DNA from: Candidatus Neomarinimicrobiota bacterium
GTDB taxonomy: Bacteria > Fidelibacterota > JAANXI01
Direction: 5' to 3'
Assembly: GCA_021734025.1 (NCBI GenBank)
Contig: JAIPJS010000020.1
Span: 1 to 64,000, forward strand
Length of the DNA stretch: 64,000 nucleotides
The position numbers and the translations under genes are program-made. Below the pieces are notes generated by a model. It made no database searches. It was given only the letters and a program-made list of their open reading frames with translations, and was not told the origin of the DNA. This document shows positions 51,320 to 61,226 of the stretch, one piece after another (the stretch's first letter is position 1; each line of letters begins with the position of its first letter).

Positions 51320-52687
51320 TTGGTTATTCTGAAATTCGGAGGCTCATCCCTCGCGGATATTGAGGAGATCCGGCGGGTGACCTCGATCATCGAATCCCAG
51401 CTCGGGCGGAATCCCGTGGTGGTTGTTTCGGCGCTGGGGGATATCACCAATGTGCTGGAACACCTGGCGGATCTGTCACTGGAGCACTCCGAGAAGTTCG
51501 TTATCAACGAGCTGAACGATTTTTTTGAGCCACGGCTGTACCGGATTATCTCGGGAGTAGTTTCCAAAAATGCTGAGCAGCAGCAGTGCCTTTCGGACGT
51601 CAACCGGATTATGCAGGAGCTGAAGAACGTCTACCGTGGATTGACCGTGGTGAAGGAGCTCACTCCCAGGGCGATGGATACCCTCCTGAGCTATGGAGAA
51701 AAGATCTCGCAAACTGTAATCACGCATGCACTCAGATCTATGAATATTGCCGGCGTGGAGATTCCGGCACAGAAGTGCGTCATCACGGATGCCAATTTCG
51801 GTCGGGCGGACGTGCTGTGGGACCAGACGAGCCGCTCGGTGGAGGAACACGTCGTTCCGGCGATCGAACAAAACCAGGTGCCGGTGCTCCAGGGATTTGT
51901 CGGCGGAACGAGCGACGGGACAGTCACGACACTCGGTCGCGGCGGATCGGATTATACTGCGGCGGTACTCGGGTCGATCCTTGGGGCGGAAGATATCCAG
52001 ATATGGACGGACGTGGACGGCTTCCTGAATGCTGACCCCGGATTGGTGGACGAAGCGACAACCATTGAGAAACTCAATATCGAAGAGGCGAAGGAACTGG
52101 CGAATTTCGGCGCCCGGGTGCTGCATCCGCGGACGGTGCTGCCGGCCATTGAACGAGATATTCCAGTGTATATCCGGAACACGTTTGCGCCGGAAAAGCA
52201 GGGAACGGTGCTCTCCGGAGATAAAACCGGGGCAGGCATCCACTGTCTGACGGCGGTACGTGACCTCGTCCGCATAGAACTCAGCGGCACTGCTCAATCC
52301 CGCGAGCAATTTGCCGATCTCATAAATTCCGCCGGATGGAGCCAAATCTATCTCACCATGCAGTCGCCGAATGCTATGACTGCAATAGTTGATCCCGGAG
52401 AACCAAGATTGATCGACCGATTCTGTGAGGAGCTCTCCGATGAAATCGAATGCAGAACTGAGACGGAGATCGGGATCATTGGAATTGTGGGCGAGTCACT
52501 GACAACCAACTCCGAAGAATACCGCAATTTGATCGGAATTCTTGAGAAATTCGAATACGATTTTTTCCCGTATTCGCCAAATTCCAACCGGTGGTTGCTG
52601 GCCGTGAAAGACTTTAATCTTAGCGAAATTTTCAGTACACTTTTTCACGAAATCTTTAACGCAAACTCCGGAAAGACATCCGAATGA
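51320..52687 (+). CDS. lysC: Aspartokinase
   Basis: 455 residues from TTG 51320, with CGGAG 8 bp before. VILKFGGSSLADIEEIRRVT is the aspartokinase N-terminal signature. Further motifs are FVGGTSDGTVTTLGRGGSDY (about 192-211), IWTDVDGFLNADPGLVD and AKELANFGARVLHPRTVLPA. The C-terminal 150 residues form the two ACT domains, which usually mediate feedback control by lysine or threonine. It catalyses the first step from aspartate. It overlaps dapB by 4 bp. Its layout resembles the kinase half of ThrA, but no homoserine dehydrogenase domain is present. Confidence 0.95.
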   Translation: MVILKFGGSSLADIEEIRRVTSIIESQLGRNPVVVVSALGDITNVLEHLADLSLEHSEKFVINELNDFFEPRLYRIISGVVSKNAEQQQCLSDVNRIMQELKNVYRGLTVVKELTPRAMDTLLSYGEKISQTVITHALRSMNIAGVEIPAQKCVITDANFGRADVLWDQTSRSVEEHVVPAIEQNQVPVLQGFVGGTSDGTVTTLGRGGSDYTAAVLGSILGAEDIQIWTDVDGFLNADPGLVDEATTIEKLNIEEAKELANFGARVLHPRTVLPAIERDIPVYIRNTFAPEKQGTVLSGDKTGAGIHCLTAVRDLVRIELSGTAQSREQFADLINSAGWSQIYLTMQSPNAMTAIVDPGEPRLIDRFCEELSDEIECRTETEIGIIGIVGESLTTNSEEYRNLIGILEKFEYDFFPYSPNSNRWLLAVKDFNLSEIFSTLFHEIFNANSGKTSE

Positions 52688-53421
52688 AAATTGCCGTTAT
52701 CGGGACTGGGAACACCGGTCAACATGTGGCGGGACAGGCCGAATCGCGCGGCCACGAGGTTGTGGAAACGTTCGATATTGACCATCCCCTGACCGAAGAG
52801 AATGCGCCGGAAAACGTCACATTCATCGACTTTTCAGTGGGAGAGATGGTACCGGAATATGTAGACATCGCCGGGAAGACCGGGAATAATATTGTCATCG
52901 GCACCACGGGCTGGTATGATCAGCTTGAATCGGTGGAAAAATCGGTTGAAGAGTCTGGCATCGGGTGTCTCTATGCGCCGAATTTTGCGCTGGGGGTGAA
53001 CCTCTTTTTCCGGGGAACGGAATTCATCTCAAAACTATTCGGATCGCAGAATTACGATATCACTATCCACGAGGAGCACCATACCAAAAAATCCGATGCT
53101 CCCAGCGGGACGGCATTGGAACTCGGGAAGATCGCGTTGAAGCAGTTCGATTCGAAGTCCGAACTCCTGGTCGGGAATCCGGACGGTCGGATCAAACCTG
53201 AGCAGCTGCAGATTTCATCGTCACGGGTAGGAGATGTCTACGGAAATCACCGGATTGTCATCGAAGGGGAACACGACCGGATCGAATTCAGTCATTCGAT
53301 AAAATCCCGGAAGACTTTAGCGGAAGGAGCCGTTATTGCAGCGGAATGGCTGGAAGGGAAACAGGGGCTGTACACCATACACGATTTAATCGACGATATT
53401 TTACAGGAAGGACAAGCATGA
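52684..53421 (+). CDS. dapB: 4-Hydroxy-tetrahydrodipicolinate reductase
   Basis: 245 residues, a short DapB. MKIAVIGTGNTGQHVAGQAE is the NAD(P)H Rossmann loop. FIDFSVGEMVPEYVDIA, VIGTTGWYDQ, LYAPNFALGVNLF and IHEEHHTKKSDAPSGTALEL (catalytic His and Lys, residues about 132-151) complete the family pattern. It overlaps lysC and dapA by 4 bp each. Confidence 0.96.
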   Translation: MKIAVIGTGNTGQHVAGQAESRGHEVVETFDIDHPLTEENAPENVTFIDFSVGEMVPEYVDIAGKTGNNIVIGTTGWYDQLESVEKSVEESGIGCLYAPNFALGVNLFFRGTEFISKLFGSQNYDITIHEEHHTKKSDAPSGTALELGKIALKQFDSKSELLVGNPDGRIKPEQLQISSSRVGDVYGNHRIVIEGEHDRIEFSHSIKSRKTLAEGAVIAAEWLEGKQGLYTIHDLIDDILQEGQA

Positions 53422-54308
53422 GCAATAAACGATTTACGGGGGCCGGCGTCGCACTGGTGACCCCGTTCAATGAGCAGGGCGATATTGATATCCCGTCGGT
53501 GCATTCACTGGTAGAGTGGCATTTGGAATCCGGGACGGATATGATTCTCCCGTCCGGCACCACCGGCGAGGCGGCCACGCTTTCCAAAGATGAATTTGCT
53601 GAACTGGTTACAGCGGTGCTGGAGGTCGTCGACGGCAGGATTCCGGTTATTCCCGGAACCGGAACCAATAGTACTGCAAAGGTTATCGAGATGTCGCAGC
53701 TCGCCCAATCGCTGGGAGCCGATGGGGTACTGGTGGTCTCACCGTATTACAATAAGCCAACTCAAGCCGGCCTGTACGAGCATTATAAGGCCGTCGCCGA
53801 GTCCATTGAAATCCCTGTCGTGATGTATAATGTACCGGGCCGCACCAGCAGCAATATCTCTGCGGAGACGCAGTTGCGATTGGCAGAGATCCCGAACATC
53901 GTCGCCACCAAGGAAGCGTCCGGAAATTTCAAGCAGATCATGCATATTATCGATAATTGTCCGGATGATTTCAGCGTTCTCTCCGGGGATGACTCCGACG
54001 CTTTCTCGATAGTTGCGCTGGGCGGAGACGGCGTAGTCTCGGTGGTTGCCAACGAGATGCCGGCCGAAATGTCCAAGATGATTGAGCAGGCGCTGAGTGG
54101 CAATTTCGCTGGGGCCAGAGAACTCCATTATACGATGCTTCCGCTGATGGAGGCGAACTTCTTTGAAACGAATCCGATCCCGGTGAAGACGGTACTGGCA
54201 GCCATGGGGAAAATTCAGGAAAAATTCCGCCTGCCGATGGTGCCGATAGCAGACGAGAACAGGAAAAAGTTACTGGCCGTGGCGAAATCGATGGGGCTTA
54301 TTTCATGA
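53418..54308 (+). CDS. dapA: 4-Hydroxy-tetrahydrodipicolinate synthase
   Basis: 296 residues from ATG 53418, which overlaps the dapB stop and has GGAAGGA upstream; an earlier in-frame start lies inside dapB and is rejected. [51 protein letters not shown] (Tyr of the proton relay) and [14 protein letters not shown] (Schiff-base Lys about 164) are all present. It condenses pyruvate with aspartate semialdehyde. Confidence 0.97.
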   Translation: MSNKRFTGAGVALVTPFNEQGDIDIPSVHSLVEWHLESGTDMILPSGTTGEAATLSKDEFAELVTAVLEVVDGRIPVIPGTGTNSTAKVIEMSQLAQSLGADGVLVVSPYYNKPTQAGLYEHYKAVAESIEIPVVMYNVPGRTSSNISAETQLRLAEIPNIVATKEASGNFKQIMHIIDNCPDDFSVLSGDDSDAFSIVALGGDGVVSVVANEMPAEMSKMIEQALSGNFAGARELHYTMLPLMEANFFETNPIPVKTVLAAMGKIQEKFRLPMVPIADENRKKLLAVAKSMGLIS

Positions 54309-55144
54309 CGACTGACCAAATCAAAGAACGTATTCAGGAATTATACGACGAAAATCCGGATAACTATACCGAGCAGGATGAGACCCTCTTTACTGAGTTT
54401 AAATCACTGCTGAACGAGGGAACTGTCCGATCTGCAGAGCCGCAGTCTGACGGCTGGAAGGCGGTAAGCTGGGTCAAAGAGGGGATTCTAATTGGTTTCC
54501 GCATGGGGAAGTTGGTGGACTATTCGGTGAACGAACAGTTCCGGTATTTTGACAAACACACTTACCCGCTGAAGCAATTGACGCTAGAGAATCAGGTGCG
54601 ACAGGTGCCCGGCGGTTCGAGTATCCGCGACGGCTCCTACATATCTCCGGAGGTGGTGATTATGCCGCCGGTGTATATCAACGTGGGCGCGTATGTGGAT
54701 GCGGAGAGCATGGTGGATTCCCACGCGCTGGTGGGATCGTGTGCCCAGATCGGCAGCCGGGTGCACCTGAGTGCCGGCGTACAGATCGGCGGGGTGCTGG
54801 AGCCCATCGGCGCGTTGCCGGTGATTGTGGAGGACGGCGTGATGGTGGGCGGCAGCAGCGGGATCTACGAGGGGACAATCGTGAAGCAGAACGCCGTCAT
54901 CGGCGCGGGCGTTACGCTGACGGCGGGAACACCGATCTACGATCTGGTGAATGAGGAAGTGATCCGCGCGAAGCCTGGGGAACCGCTGGTGGTGCCGGAG
55001 GATGCCGTGGTGGTGCCTGGCTCCCGGAAGATTGAGAAGGACTTCGCCGAAGAGAACGGGCTTTCAATTTACACGCCGCTGATCGTGAAGTACCGGGATG
55101 AGAAAACGGATAGTGCGACCGTGTTGGAGGATTCGTTGCGGTGA
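54305..55144 (+). CDS. dapD: Tetrahydrodipicolinate N-succinyltransferase
   Basis: 279 residues. An N-terminal helical domain with [20 protein letters not shown] is followed by a left-handed beta-helix of hexapeptide repeats: [73 protein letters not shown]. This is the standard DapD pattern, which selects the succinylase branch of diaminopimelate synthesis. It overlaps dapA by 4 bp and ends the operon; dapC, dapE and dapF are not in the window. Confidence 0.96.
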   Translation: MTTDQIKERIQELYDENPDNYTEQDETLFTEFKSLLNEGTVRSAEPQSDGWKAVSWVKEGILIGFRMGKLVDYSVNEQFRYFDKHTYPLKQLTLENQVRQVPGGSSIRDGSYISPEVVIMPPVYINVGAYVDAESMVDSHALVGSCAQIGSRVHLSAGVQIGGVLEPIGALPVIVEDGVMVGGSSGIYEGTIVKQNAVIGAGVTLTAGTPIYDLVNEEVIRAKPGEPLVVPEDAVVVPGSRKIEKDFAEENGLSIYTPLIVKYRDEKTDSATVLEDSLR

Positions 55145-55387
55145 TTTTTTTTACTGTTTTTACCTCACAGATATTCATACGGCAATCCTTGAATAGTGCC
55201 GTTCCACCCGGACAGGACGGGGATTAAATACCCCAAATCCAGATTGAGCCCCGGCGGGATGGCAGAATTTTTACTTACTCTTTTTAAGATCCAAAGGGAA
55301 TCCATCAGACAAAAATTCAAAAAATCCGCTGACCTAAATTGTATCAAGAATATTTACACCGACCTGCCTCCGAAAACTTTTATTAAT

Positions 55388-55535
55388 GGTACTTTTGTTG
55401 GCCCCAAAAGTACCCAAAAGGGCCTGGAAACTCAGAACTCGCACTCCCTTTCAATTCAGCGTCTTTCATAATTTTGCTATTCGTACGGTTGAACTATTGG
55501 AATCTTAATCTGAGTGCTCAGACAGATGAGTTTCC
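55388..55535. repeat. R2 right half, inverted, copy h
   Basis: Hairpin GGTACTTTTG/CAAAAGTACC (with GTTGGCCC loop), CCAAAAGGGCC, then module C inverted: GGAAACTCAGAACTCGCAC ... GAGTGCTCAGACAGATGAGT, TTCC. Confidence 0.8.
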
Positions 55536-55628
55536 GGAAAAAAACAGATGGAATCGGCGTTATCTAAAACTGGCGAATAGAGTAAGTTTATCGGATGAAA
55601 TGCGCTGTTCAATAATTATTATAAGTTT

Positions 55629-55648
55629 TATATACAAATTTGTATATA
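55629..55648. repeat. 20-bp AT-rich perfect palindrome
   Basis: TATATACAAATTTGTATATA, between two inverted R2 halves. It could be an operator or a recombination site; no gene start is near. Confidence 0.55.
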
Positions 55649-55710
55649 ATTTTACCGATATTCAGGAGACACCATATAAACATATGGATGCAAGTTTTTT
55701 GTAGTTTAAC

Positions 55711-55860
55711 GGAAACTCAGTGTTTGAGCACCATAATAGAAATTTAGTGAAATAGTTAAATTGAATGCGAAAATTATAAAAGACCATTTTGAATTATTAA
55801 GTGTGCGAGTTCTGAGTTTTCGGGCCTTTCTGCCCACTTTTTTGGCTGGAAAAAAGTGGG
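55711..55860. repeat. R2 right half, copy i
   Basis: Module C GGAAACTCAGTGTTTGAGCA...GTGCGAGTTCTGAGTTTTC followed by hairpin CCCACTTTTTT/AAAAAAGTGGG. With copy h it brackets an AT-rich 175-bp spacer holding a TATATACAAATTTGTATATA 20-bp perfect palindrome (55629-55648). The gap 55145-56024 has no visible gene. Confidence 0.8.
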
Positions 55861-56024
55861 TTTAGGTAATATTTACAGATGATTTCACTATTCGACGTGC
55901 TCAGAGTTAACTTTTCAACGTTTATTCTGAACATGTCTTGAGCAGGGGCAAACAATTTGTCGAAGAATGGACGACGATTTGAACTCGGATTTTAAATTGA
56001 GGGAAGTATAATCGAAAACGTTTA

Positions 56025-58874
56025 ATGCAAACAAATCACCTCCATAAAATCCTCTCCAACTCCCTCCCCGAAGATCAGATCCTCTCCCGTCCTATTGATC
56101 GTTATGGATTCGCTGCCGATGCCAGCTTCTATCGGCTTATTCCCGAGACGGTGGTGCAGCCAAAGACGGAGGATGACATCCGGAATCTCTTCCGTATTGC
56201 GTTGGAAACCTGGCAACCCATAGTCTTCCGGGCGGCGGGGACGAGCCTTTCCGGCCAGTCCATTACCGACGGGATCCTGGTGGACATCAGCCGGTACTGG
56301 CGGGAGCACGAAATACTCGACGGTGGGGAAGGCATCCGGTTGCAGCCGGGTGTCATCGGGGCGCATGCGAATATGCATCTGCGTCCGCTGGGACGCAAGA
56401 TCGGCCCTGATCCGGCGTCCATCAACGCCTGCATGATCGGCGGCATCATCGCCAACAACGCCAGCGGGATGTGTTGTGGGGTCCGGCACAACTCCTATCA
56501 TACCTTGGAGGATATTCGGTTTATCCTTCCGAACGGACACTGCTACGATTCCAGAGATGTCGAAGCCGCGGAGGCTTTCAGGAATACGGAATCCGAATTG
56601 GCGGCTACGTTGGGTTCACTGCGGGACAGAATCAGATCAAATCCGGAATTATTGGCAAAGGTACGCGGAAAGTACCGCCGAAAAAATACCACCGGATACA
56701 GCCTGAACGCGTTTGTCGATTTCGATGATCCGTTCGATATTTTCTGCCATCTGCTGGTGGGATCGGAGGGGACGCTGGCGTTTATATCAGACGTGACGCT
56801 CAGAACGCTACCGGATTATCCGGAGAAGGCGACGGCGCTGACGGTGTTTCAATCATTGGAAGAAGCGGTAAATTCAGTCGGCCCGTTGCAGGAAATGGGC
56901 GCGGAAGCGGTGGAGTTGATGGATCGGGCGTCGCTTCGGTCGGTGGAGAATCAGTCCGGCGTGCCTCAGGAGATCCGGGGAGTCAGCGAAACCGCGGCGG
57001 CCCTGCTGGTGGAATTTCAGGCAGAGACGCAACAAAAACTTGCAGAATTCATCAATGAAGGGGAAGAATGGATCTCCGGGCAAATGTTAGAATTATCCAC
57101 CGGATTCTCTACGGAGCAGAATTACAGGGATCGCCTCTGGAAGGTACGAAAAGGGTTGTATCCCTCCGTCGGCGCGGTGCGGAAGGCCGGCACCTCGGTA
57201 ATTATCGAGGATATCGCATTCCCGGGAGGGGGGCTGGCTGCGGCGACACAGAAAGTCCGGCGGTTGCTCGATGCCAACGGATACGAGGACGGCATCATCT
57301 TCGGCCACGCCAAGGACGGAAACCTCCACTTCGTTATAGCACAGGATTTTGACCGGGAAGGAACCACTCGGTACGAAAATCTCCTCAATGACATCGCAGA
57401 GCTGGTTGTGGAGTACGGTGGTTCGCTGAAGGCCGAACACGGTACCGGTCGCAACATGGCGCCGTTTGTAGAGGCCGAATGGGGCCCGGAACTCTATAAT
57501 ATCATGCATCGCCTGAAGCAGGCAGTCGATCCGGAGAATATTCTGAATCCCGGCGTCATCCTGAACGAGAACCCGCGGGTACATCTTCAGGATATTAAAT
57601 CCATGCCGGAGGTTGATCCGATCGTCGACCAATGTGTGGAGTGCGGATTCTGCGAGCCGGCCTGTCCCTCGCGGGATCTGACTACCACACCGAGGCGGCG
57701 AATAGTGATCCAGCGGGAAATTGCGAGACTTTCCACCGGATCATCTGAAGAGCAGGCCGTAGCGAAATCGTTGGAACAGGATTATCTCTACGAGGGGGTG
57801 GATACCTGCGCCGCCGATGGACTCTGCGGTACCGCATGTCCGGTGGACATCGATACCGGCCGGCTGATGAAGGATTTGCGCCGGGAGTCAAAATCGCCAA
57901 TTCAGCGGAGATGTGCTGGAATGGTCGAAAGAAATTTTGGGACTGTGACCCGATTAATCCGGTTCGGATTATCGGTGGCAGTGGAGATACAAGGCGTTAT
58001 CGGACAGAAACGCTGGCTTCGGATGTGGGAGCGCTTTAACCGGTGGAGCAGCGGAGCAATTCCCGCCTGGAACCGGTATATACCAGTTGGGTACAGGGGA
58101 GCACTATCACCCTCCAATGGGGAGACTGAAAAACCTCGGGTTGTCTATTTTCCGAGTTGCCTCACGAGGACTGCCGGGAATTTTCCCGGTGAACGAAGCG
58201 ATAAATCCGTGGACGATTCGTTTGCTCGTGTGTTGCAACGGGCTGGAATTTCGTACATCGTACCCCCGAACGTCGCCGATCTCTGCTGCGGGCAGCCGTG
58301 GAATTCGAAGGGTTATATTGGCGCGTATAAAACGATGGCAGAGCGGACGATGAATTCCCTCTGGAGCGCCAGCCGGGGCGGAACGATTCCCGTAGTATGC
58401 GATACCAGTCCTTGTTCACACTCGCTAATGCAGTATAGCAAAATCCTGAAAGGAAAATTTCTGGAACGGTGGAAAAAATTGTACTTCCGGGATATCGTGG
58501 AATTTCTGCATTCCGAAATCCTCCCGAAACTGCACGTGCGGAAAGTGCCGGGTTTGTCGGTGATTCATCCGACCTGCAGCACGGAAAAAATGGGACAAAC
58601 AGATCTGATGAAATCGATTGCAGAGCAATGTACAGAGCAAGCAATAATTCCGGAACATCACGGTTGTTGCGGATTTGCTGGCGACCGGGGACTACTCTAT
58701 CCGGAATTGACGAATTCAGCGACAACCGGGGAGTCGAAGGAAGTGAGAAATCTTGAAAAAGTGAGTGGATATTATTCCTCTTCCCGCACGTGTGAGATCG
58801 GAATGTCGGATGCAGTGGGAAAGCCGTATCGCTCAATCGTTTATCTGGTGGAGGAGGCGTCAAGAAAGATATAA
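56025..58874 (+). CDS. FAD-binding and Fe-S oxidoreductase (D-lactate/2-hydroxyacid dehydrogenase type)
   Basis: 949 residues, the fused GlcD-GlpC layout. The N-terminal FAD domain has FRAAGTSLSGQSITDGILVD (about 66-85) and a long C-terminal FAD-oxidase lid (to about 515) with HAKDGNLHFV and AEHGTGRNMAPFVE. Two [4Fe-4S] motifs follow, CVECGFCEPACPS (about 536) and CAADGLCGTACPV (about 594). The last part is the CCG region with CCGQPW (about 754) and HHGCCGFAGDRG (about 880). It oxidises D-lactate, glycolate or a related 2-hydroxyacid and passes electrons towards the quinone pool. The substrate is not fixed by sequence. Confidence 0.92.
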   Translation: MQTNHLHKILSNSLPEDQILSRPIDRYGFAADASFYRLIPETVVQPKTEDDIRNLFRIALETWQPIVFRAAGTSLSGQSITDGILVDISRYWREHEILDGGEGIRLQPGVIGAHANMHLRPLGRKIGPDPASINACMIGGIIANNASGMCCGVRHNSYHTLEDIRFILPNGHCYDSRDVEAAEAFRNTESELAATLGSLRDRIRSNPELLAKVRGKYRRKNTTGYSLNAFVDFDDPFDIFCHLLVGSEGTLAFISDVTLRTLPDYPEKATALTVFQSLEEAVNSVGPLQEMGAEAVELMDRASLRSVENQSGVPQEIRGVSETAAALLVEFQAETQQKLAEFINEGEEWISGQMLELSTGFSTEQNYRDRLWKVRKGLYPSVGAVRKAGTSVIIEDIAFPGGGLAAATQKVRRLLDANGYEDGIIFGHAKDGNLHFVIAQDFDREGTTRYENLLNDIAELVVEYGGSLKAEHGTGRNMAPFVEAEWGPELYNIMHRLKQAVDPENILNPGVILNENPRVHLQDIKSMPEVDPIVDQCVECGFCEPACPSRDLTTTPRRRIVIQREIARLSTGSSEEQAVAKSLEQDYLYEGVDTCAADGLCGTACPVDIDTGRLMKDLRRESKSPIQRRCAGMVERNFGTVTRLIRFGLSVAVEIQGVIGQKRWLRMWERFNRWSSGAIPAWNRYIPVGYRGALSPSNGETEKPRVVYFPSCLTRTAGNFPGERSDKSVDDSFARVLQRAGISYIVPPNVADLCCGQPWNSKGYIGAYKTMAERTMNSLWSASRGGTIPVVCDTSPCSHSLMQYSKILKGKFLERWKKLYFRDIVEFLHSEILPKLHVRKVPGLSVIHPTCSTEKMGQTDLMKSIAEQCTEQAIIPEHHGCCGFAGDRGLLYPELTNSATTGESKEVRNLEKVSGYYSSSRTCEIGMSDAVGKPYRSIVYLVEEASRKI

Positions 58875-58954
58875 GGGTATAGGGGGACACCGGTTGATAG
58901 CCACTGTTTTCGCGGGTTTAATTCCTGGAAAGAAAGAATGAAAAATGGAAAAAA

Positions 58955-59100
58955 TGTTAGTTGTTAGTGGTTCGTGGTGAGTTGAAAAAATTGAAAGGAT
59001 GCTCAGAAAACGAGTTCGGTTTGTAATGTAGATGGTCCCTAACTAAGAACAACTAACAATGAACTACAAACACTGACCTGCAAGACTACCAACAATTGAT
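58955..59100. repeat. Low-complexity intergenic segment (GTTAGTTGTTAG / AACTAACAA words)
   Basis: GTTAGTTGTTAGTGGTTCGT (about 58957-58976) and, in the opposite sense, AAGAACAACTAACAATGAAC (59046-59065), so the module occurs twice as an inverted pair. No gene is seen in 58875-59144. A GATATAAGGGTATAGGGG word at 58868-58885 is a single unit of the 8-bp tandem repeat. Confidence 0.6.
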
Positions 59101-59144
59101 TACCACATACAAAGGTGATATACTACCCTAAATTGAATTCCCCA

Positions 59145-60359
59145 ATGATATCTAAACCGAAATCGCTGATTATTCTTTCCCTATTTTGCCTCTCGGCTAT
59201 ATCGAGTCCGTACGCCCAGACTGGTATCTGGCAGCCGGAGATCATGAATTTTCCGCACTTTATCTATCTGTATAACAACGCGGCGAATAATGAGGAGCGC
59301 GAAGGGGTTGTCCGGGAGTTTAATCGTGTTCTCGAAAAGACCGGAACACCGATCACCGAGGGAGAAAAGTGCTATTTCATCTATCGCGGCGAAGTTCGGG
59401 AATCGGTGAGCGTGGTCGGTTTTTTCAATAACTGGGATCCGGAGGTGGGTCGCATGGCCCGGCTCGGCCGGACGGATATTTACTTCAGCGAGCATTCCTT
59501 TCCCGTAGACGCCCGGCTGGATTATAAGTTAGTCAAAGATGGCGAATGGATGCTCGACCCTGAAAATCCTGATACGACGATGGGGGCGTATGGGCTCAAT
59601 TCGGAAATGCGGATGCCGAAGTACGAGCCGTCCCCGTGGACACAAAAAAATAGTGAGATACCGTCTGGTAGGATAGTCACTGAGCAGTGGGAAAGCACCA
59701 TTCTGTCCGGTGAGCGCACAATCCATATTTATCTGCCGCCGGAATTTCCGAATGATAATCCGTATTCAGTGTTGTATTGTCTCGACGGGAGCGACTACCT
59801 GAATTACGGAAAGATTGATGTCCTCGCCGATAACCTGATTGCCGCCGGGAAAATTCGTCCGCTGGTGATCGTGATGATCGATCCGGTCGATCGTGCCAGC
59901 GAATACGGTAACAATCCCGATTTCCTCAAGATGCTGGCTGACGAAATTATCCCATCCTACAGCAACCAGTATAGCCTGTCAAGAGAGCGACGAAAAACGG
60001 GGATCATTAGTGAGAGTTTTGGTGGGTTAGCTGCATTTTATGCGGGATTGCGTCGCCCGGATCTCTTCGGAATGATTGCCGGGCAGTCGGGACATTTTTC
60101 CTATGATGACCAATGGATCATCGAATATGCCCATAGTTTGAATCGGAAACACCCATTTCAGCTGGCGTATATCCAGGTGGGGCAATTTGAGCGAACGATC
60201 AAGGACTACGATTTTGTGCAAGCGGCCAGTTCTTTTCGGGATGCTTTGCGGGATCGGGGAATTCGCGTTCGCTACATGACTGCCCCGGAGGATCACAGCT
60301 GGGCGTATTGGCGGCGGGGGTTGCCAGAGATTCTTATGGGGTTTTATGGGGTGGATTGA
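59145..60359 (+). CDS. Exported esterase with N-terminal CBM48-like domain (enterochelin esterase/EstD family)
   Basis: 404 residues from ATG 59145; a GTG at 59115 is in frame. A signal peptide ends near SSPYAQ. Residues about 70-160 resemble an early-set/CBM48-like beta domain (VVGFFNNWDPEVGRMARLGR, LDYKLVKDGEWMLDPEN). The alpha/beta hydrolase follows with IHIYLPPEFPNDNPYSVLYC and the nucleophile elbow GIISESFGGLAAFYAG; the first elbow glycine is Ser, as in some family members. The His is probably in APEDHSWAYW. Likely substrates are acyl or feruloyl esters or siderophore lactones. Confidence 0.85.
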   Translation: MISKPKSLIILSLFCLSAISSPYAQTGIWQPEIMNFPHFIYLYNNAANNEEREGVVREFNRVLEKTGTPITEGEKCYFIYRGEVRESVSVVGFFNNWDPEVGRMARLGRTDIYFSEHSFPVDARLDYKLVKDGEWMLDPENPDTTMGAYGLNSEMRMPKYEPSPWTQKNSEIPSGRIVTEQWESTILSGERTIHIYLPPEFPNDNPYSVLYCLDGSDYLNYGKIDVLADNLIAAGKIRPLVIVMIDPVDRASEYGNNPDFLKMLADEIIPSYSNQYSLSRERRKTGIISESFGGLAAFYAGLRRPDLFGMIAGQSGHFSYDDQWIIEYAHSLNRKHPFQLAYIQVGQFERTIKDYDFVQAASSFRDALRDRGIRVRYMTAPEDHSWAYWRRGLPEILMGFYGVD

Positions 60360-60398
60360 TTACGGTTCCTTTCGGCAATAACCCTTTTTATTGTATTT

Positions 60399-60740
60399 GC
60401 CCGTTTTTTCTTGATAAAAAACGGGCAGAAAAAATCAAGGAAACTCAGAACTCGCACTTCTACATCGATGGATGGTCTTTCATAATATTGCCCCAAGGGT
60501 TAATAGTCCTCTCATTTTCTATTTGGGTACTCAAACACTGAGTTTCCATAAGAAAAGACGATTCCAATCCAATTGGCCTTGGGATTAATTTTGTATATAC
60601 TTCTCCTGAGCGTAAGAAAGCCAGAACCGGCTGTGGAAGCGAAGGGAGTTTCAGTTCTGGCCCGGAGTGAGTCACATCAGCGGTCAAAATTGAAAACACT
60701 GCATTGATTATTTGCTACTTTTTTATCAAGAAAAAAGTAG
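60399..60740. repeat. R2 composite element, complete copy j (inverted)
   Basis: Hairpin GCCCGTTTTTT/AAAAAACGGGC with CTTGAT; AAAAAATCAAGG; module C inverted (GGAAACTCAGAACTCGCAC ... CACTGAGTTTCC); AATTGGCCTTGG; degenerate arms; inner pair CCAGAACCGGC ... CAGTTCTGGC; right hairpin CTACTTTTTT/AAAAAAGTAG with ATCAAG. All parts are present but the long arms are decayed. Confidence 0.8.
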
Positions 60741-60887
60741 GGGCCTTTTAGTGGCTAGTTTTGCCTGGTAACTACTATAACTAAAAATTTATCCCGCCCG
60801 GACTCAACCCACTGGCGGAGTCAAAAAATGAATCCCGGCTGTAATGCCCGGGGAGCTCCATTCACAACAAATAACATAGTTGTGTTT

Positions 60888-61047
60888 GACACTTTTAAAA
60901 AATGTGCCCAAAAATCCGGCGACCGCATTCCTTTCTAGTACGACTATTTCATCCTGCCTATCAGATTCAGAACTCCCTTCGGTCAAACAGCTGATTCCCG
61001 CAATGCCTCGGTACGCCGGGCATTGAGACGAAATAGACTTGGAGGCC
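60888..61047. repeat. R2 left half, copy k (decayed)
   Basis: Imperfect hairpin GACACTTTTA...AATGTGCC, AAAAATCCGGC (as in copy e), arms CTATTTC/GAAATAG, inner pair ATCAGATTCAG/CAGCTGATTCC around AACTCCCTTCGGTCAAACAG, end GGAGGCC. Confidence 0.75.
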
Positions 61048-61064
61048 GAAGTTAAACAGAAGAA

Positions 61065-61140
61065 GGAGTCATCCTCTTAACTCCGAAAGAAGACTTCACG
61101 AGATTCCTCCGCTCACTTCGTTCGGTCGGAATGACTCATT
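61065..61140. repeat. R1 unit
   Basis: GGAGTCATCCTC ... CACGAGATTCCTCCGCTCAC, TTCGTTCGGTCGGAATGACT. An uninterrupted right arm, useful for comparison with those that carry P22. Confidence 0.7.
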
Positions 61141-61226
61141 CGTCAAAATCCCTTGCAGATCAACCAGCAACGGAATATTATTCATTTCACAAATTGAACA
61201 TAATCTGTCATTAAAGGAGAATCTAT

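Noticed and set aside
51300-51332. Ten-codon leader-like ORF (ATG AAA CCC...) overlapping the lysC start
   Set aside because: It is in another frame, has a single lysine codon and no ribosome site or terminator, so chance is the simplest explanation.
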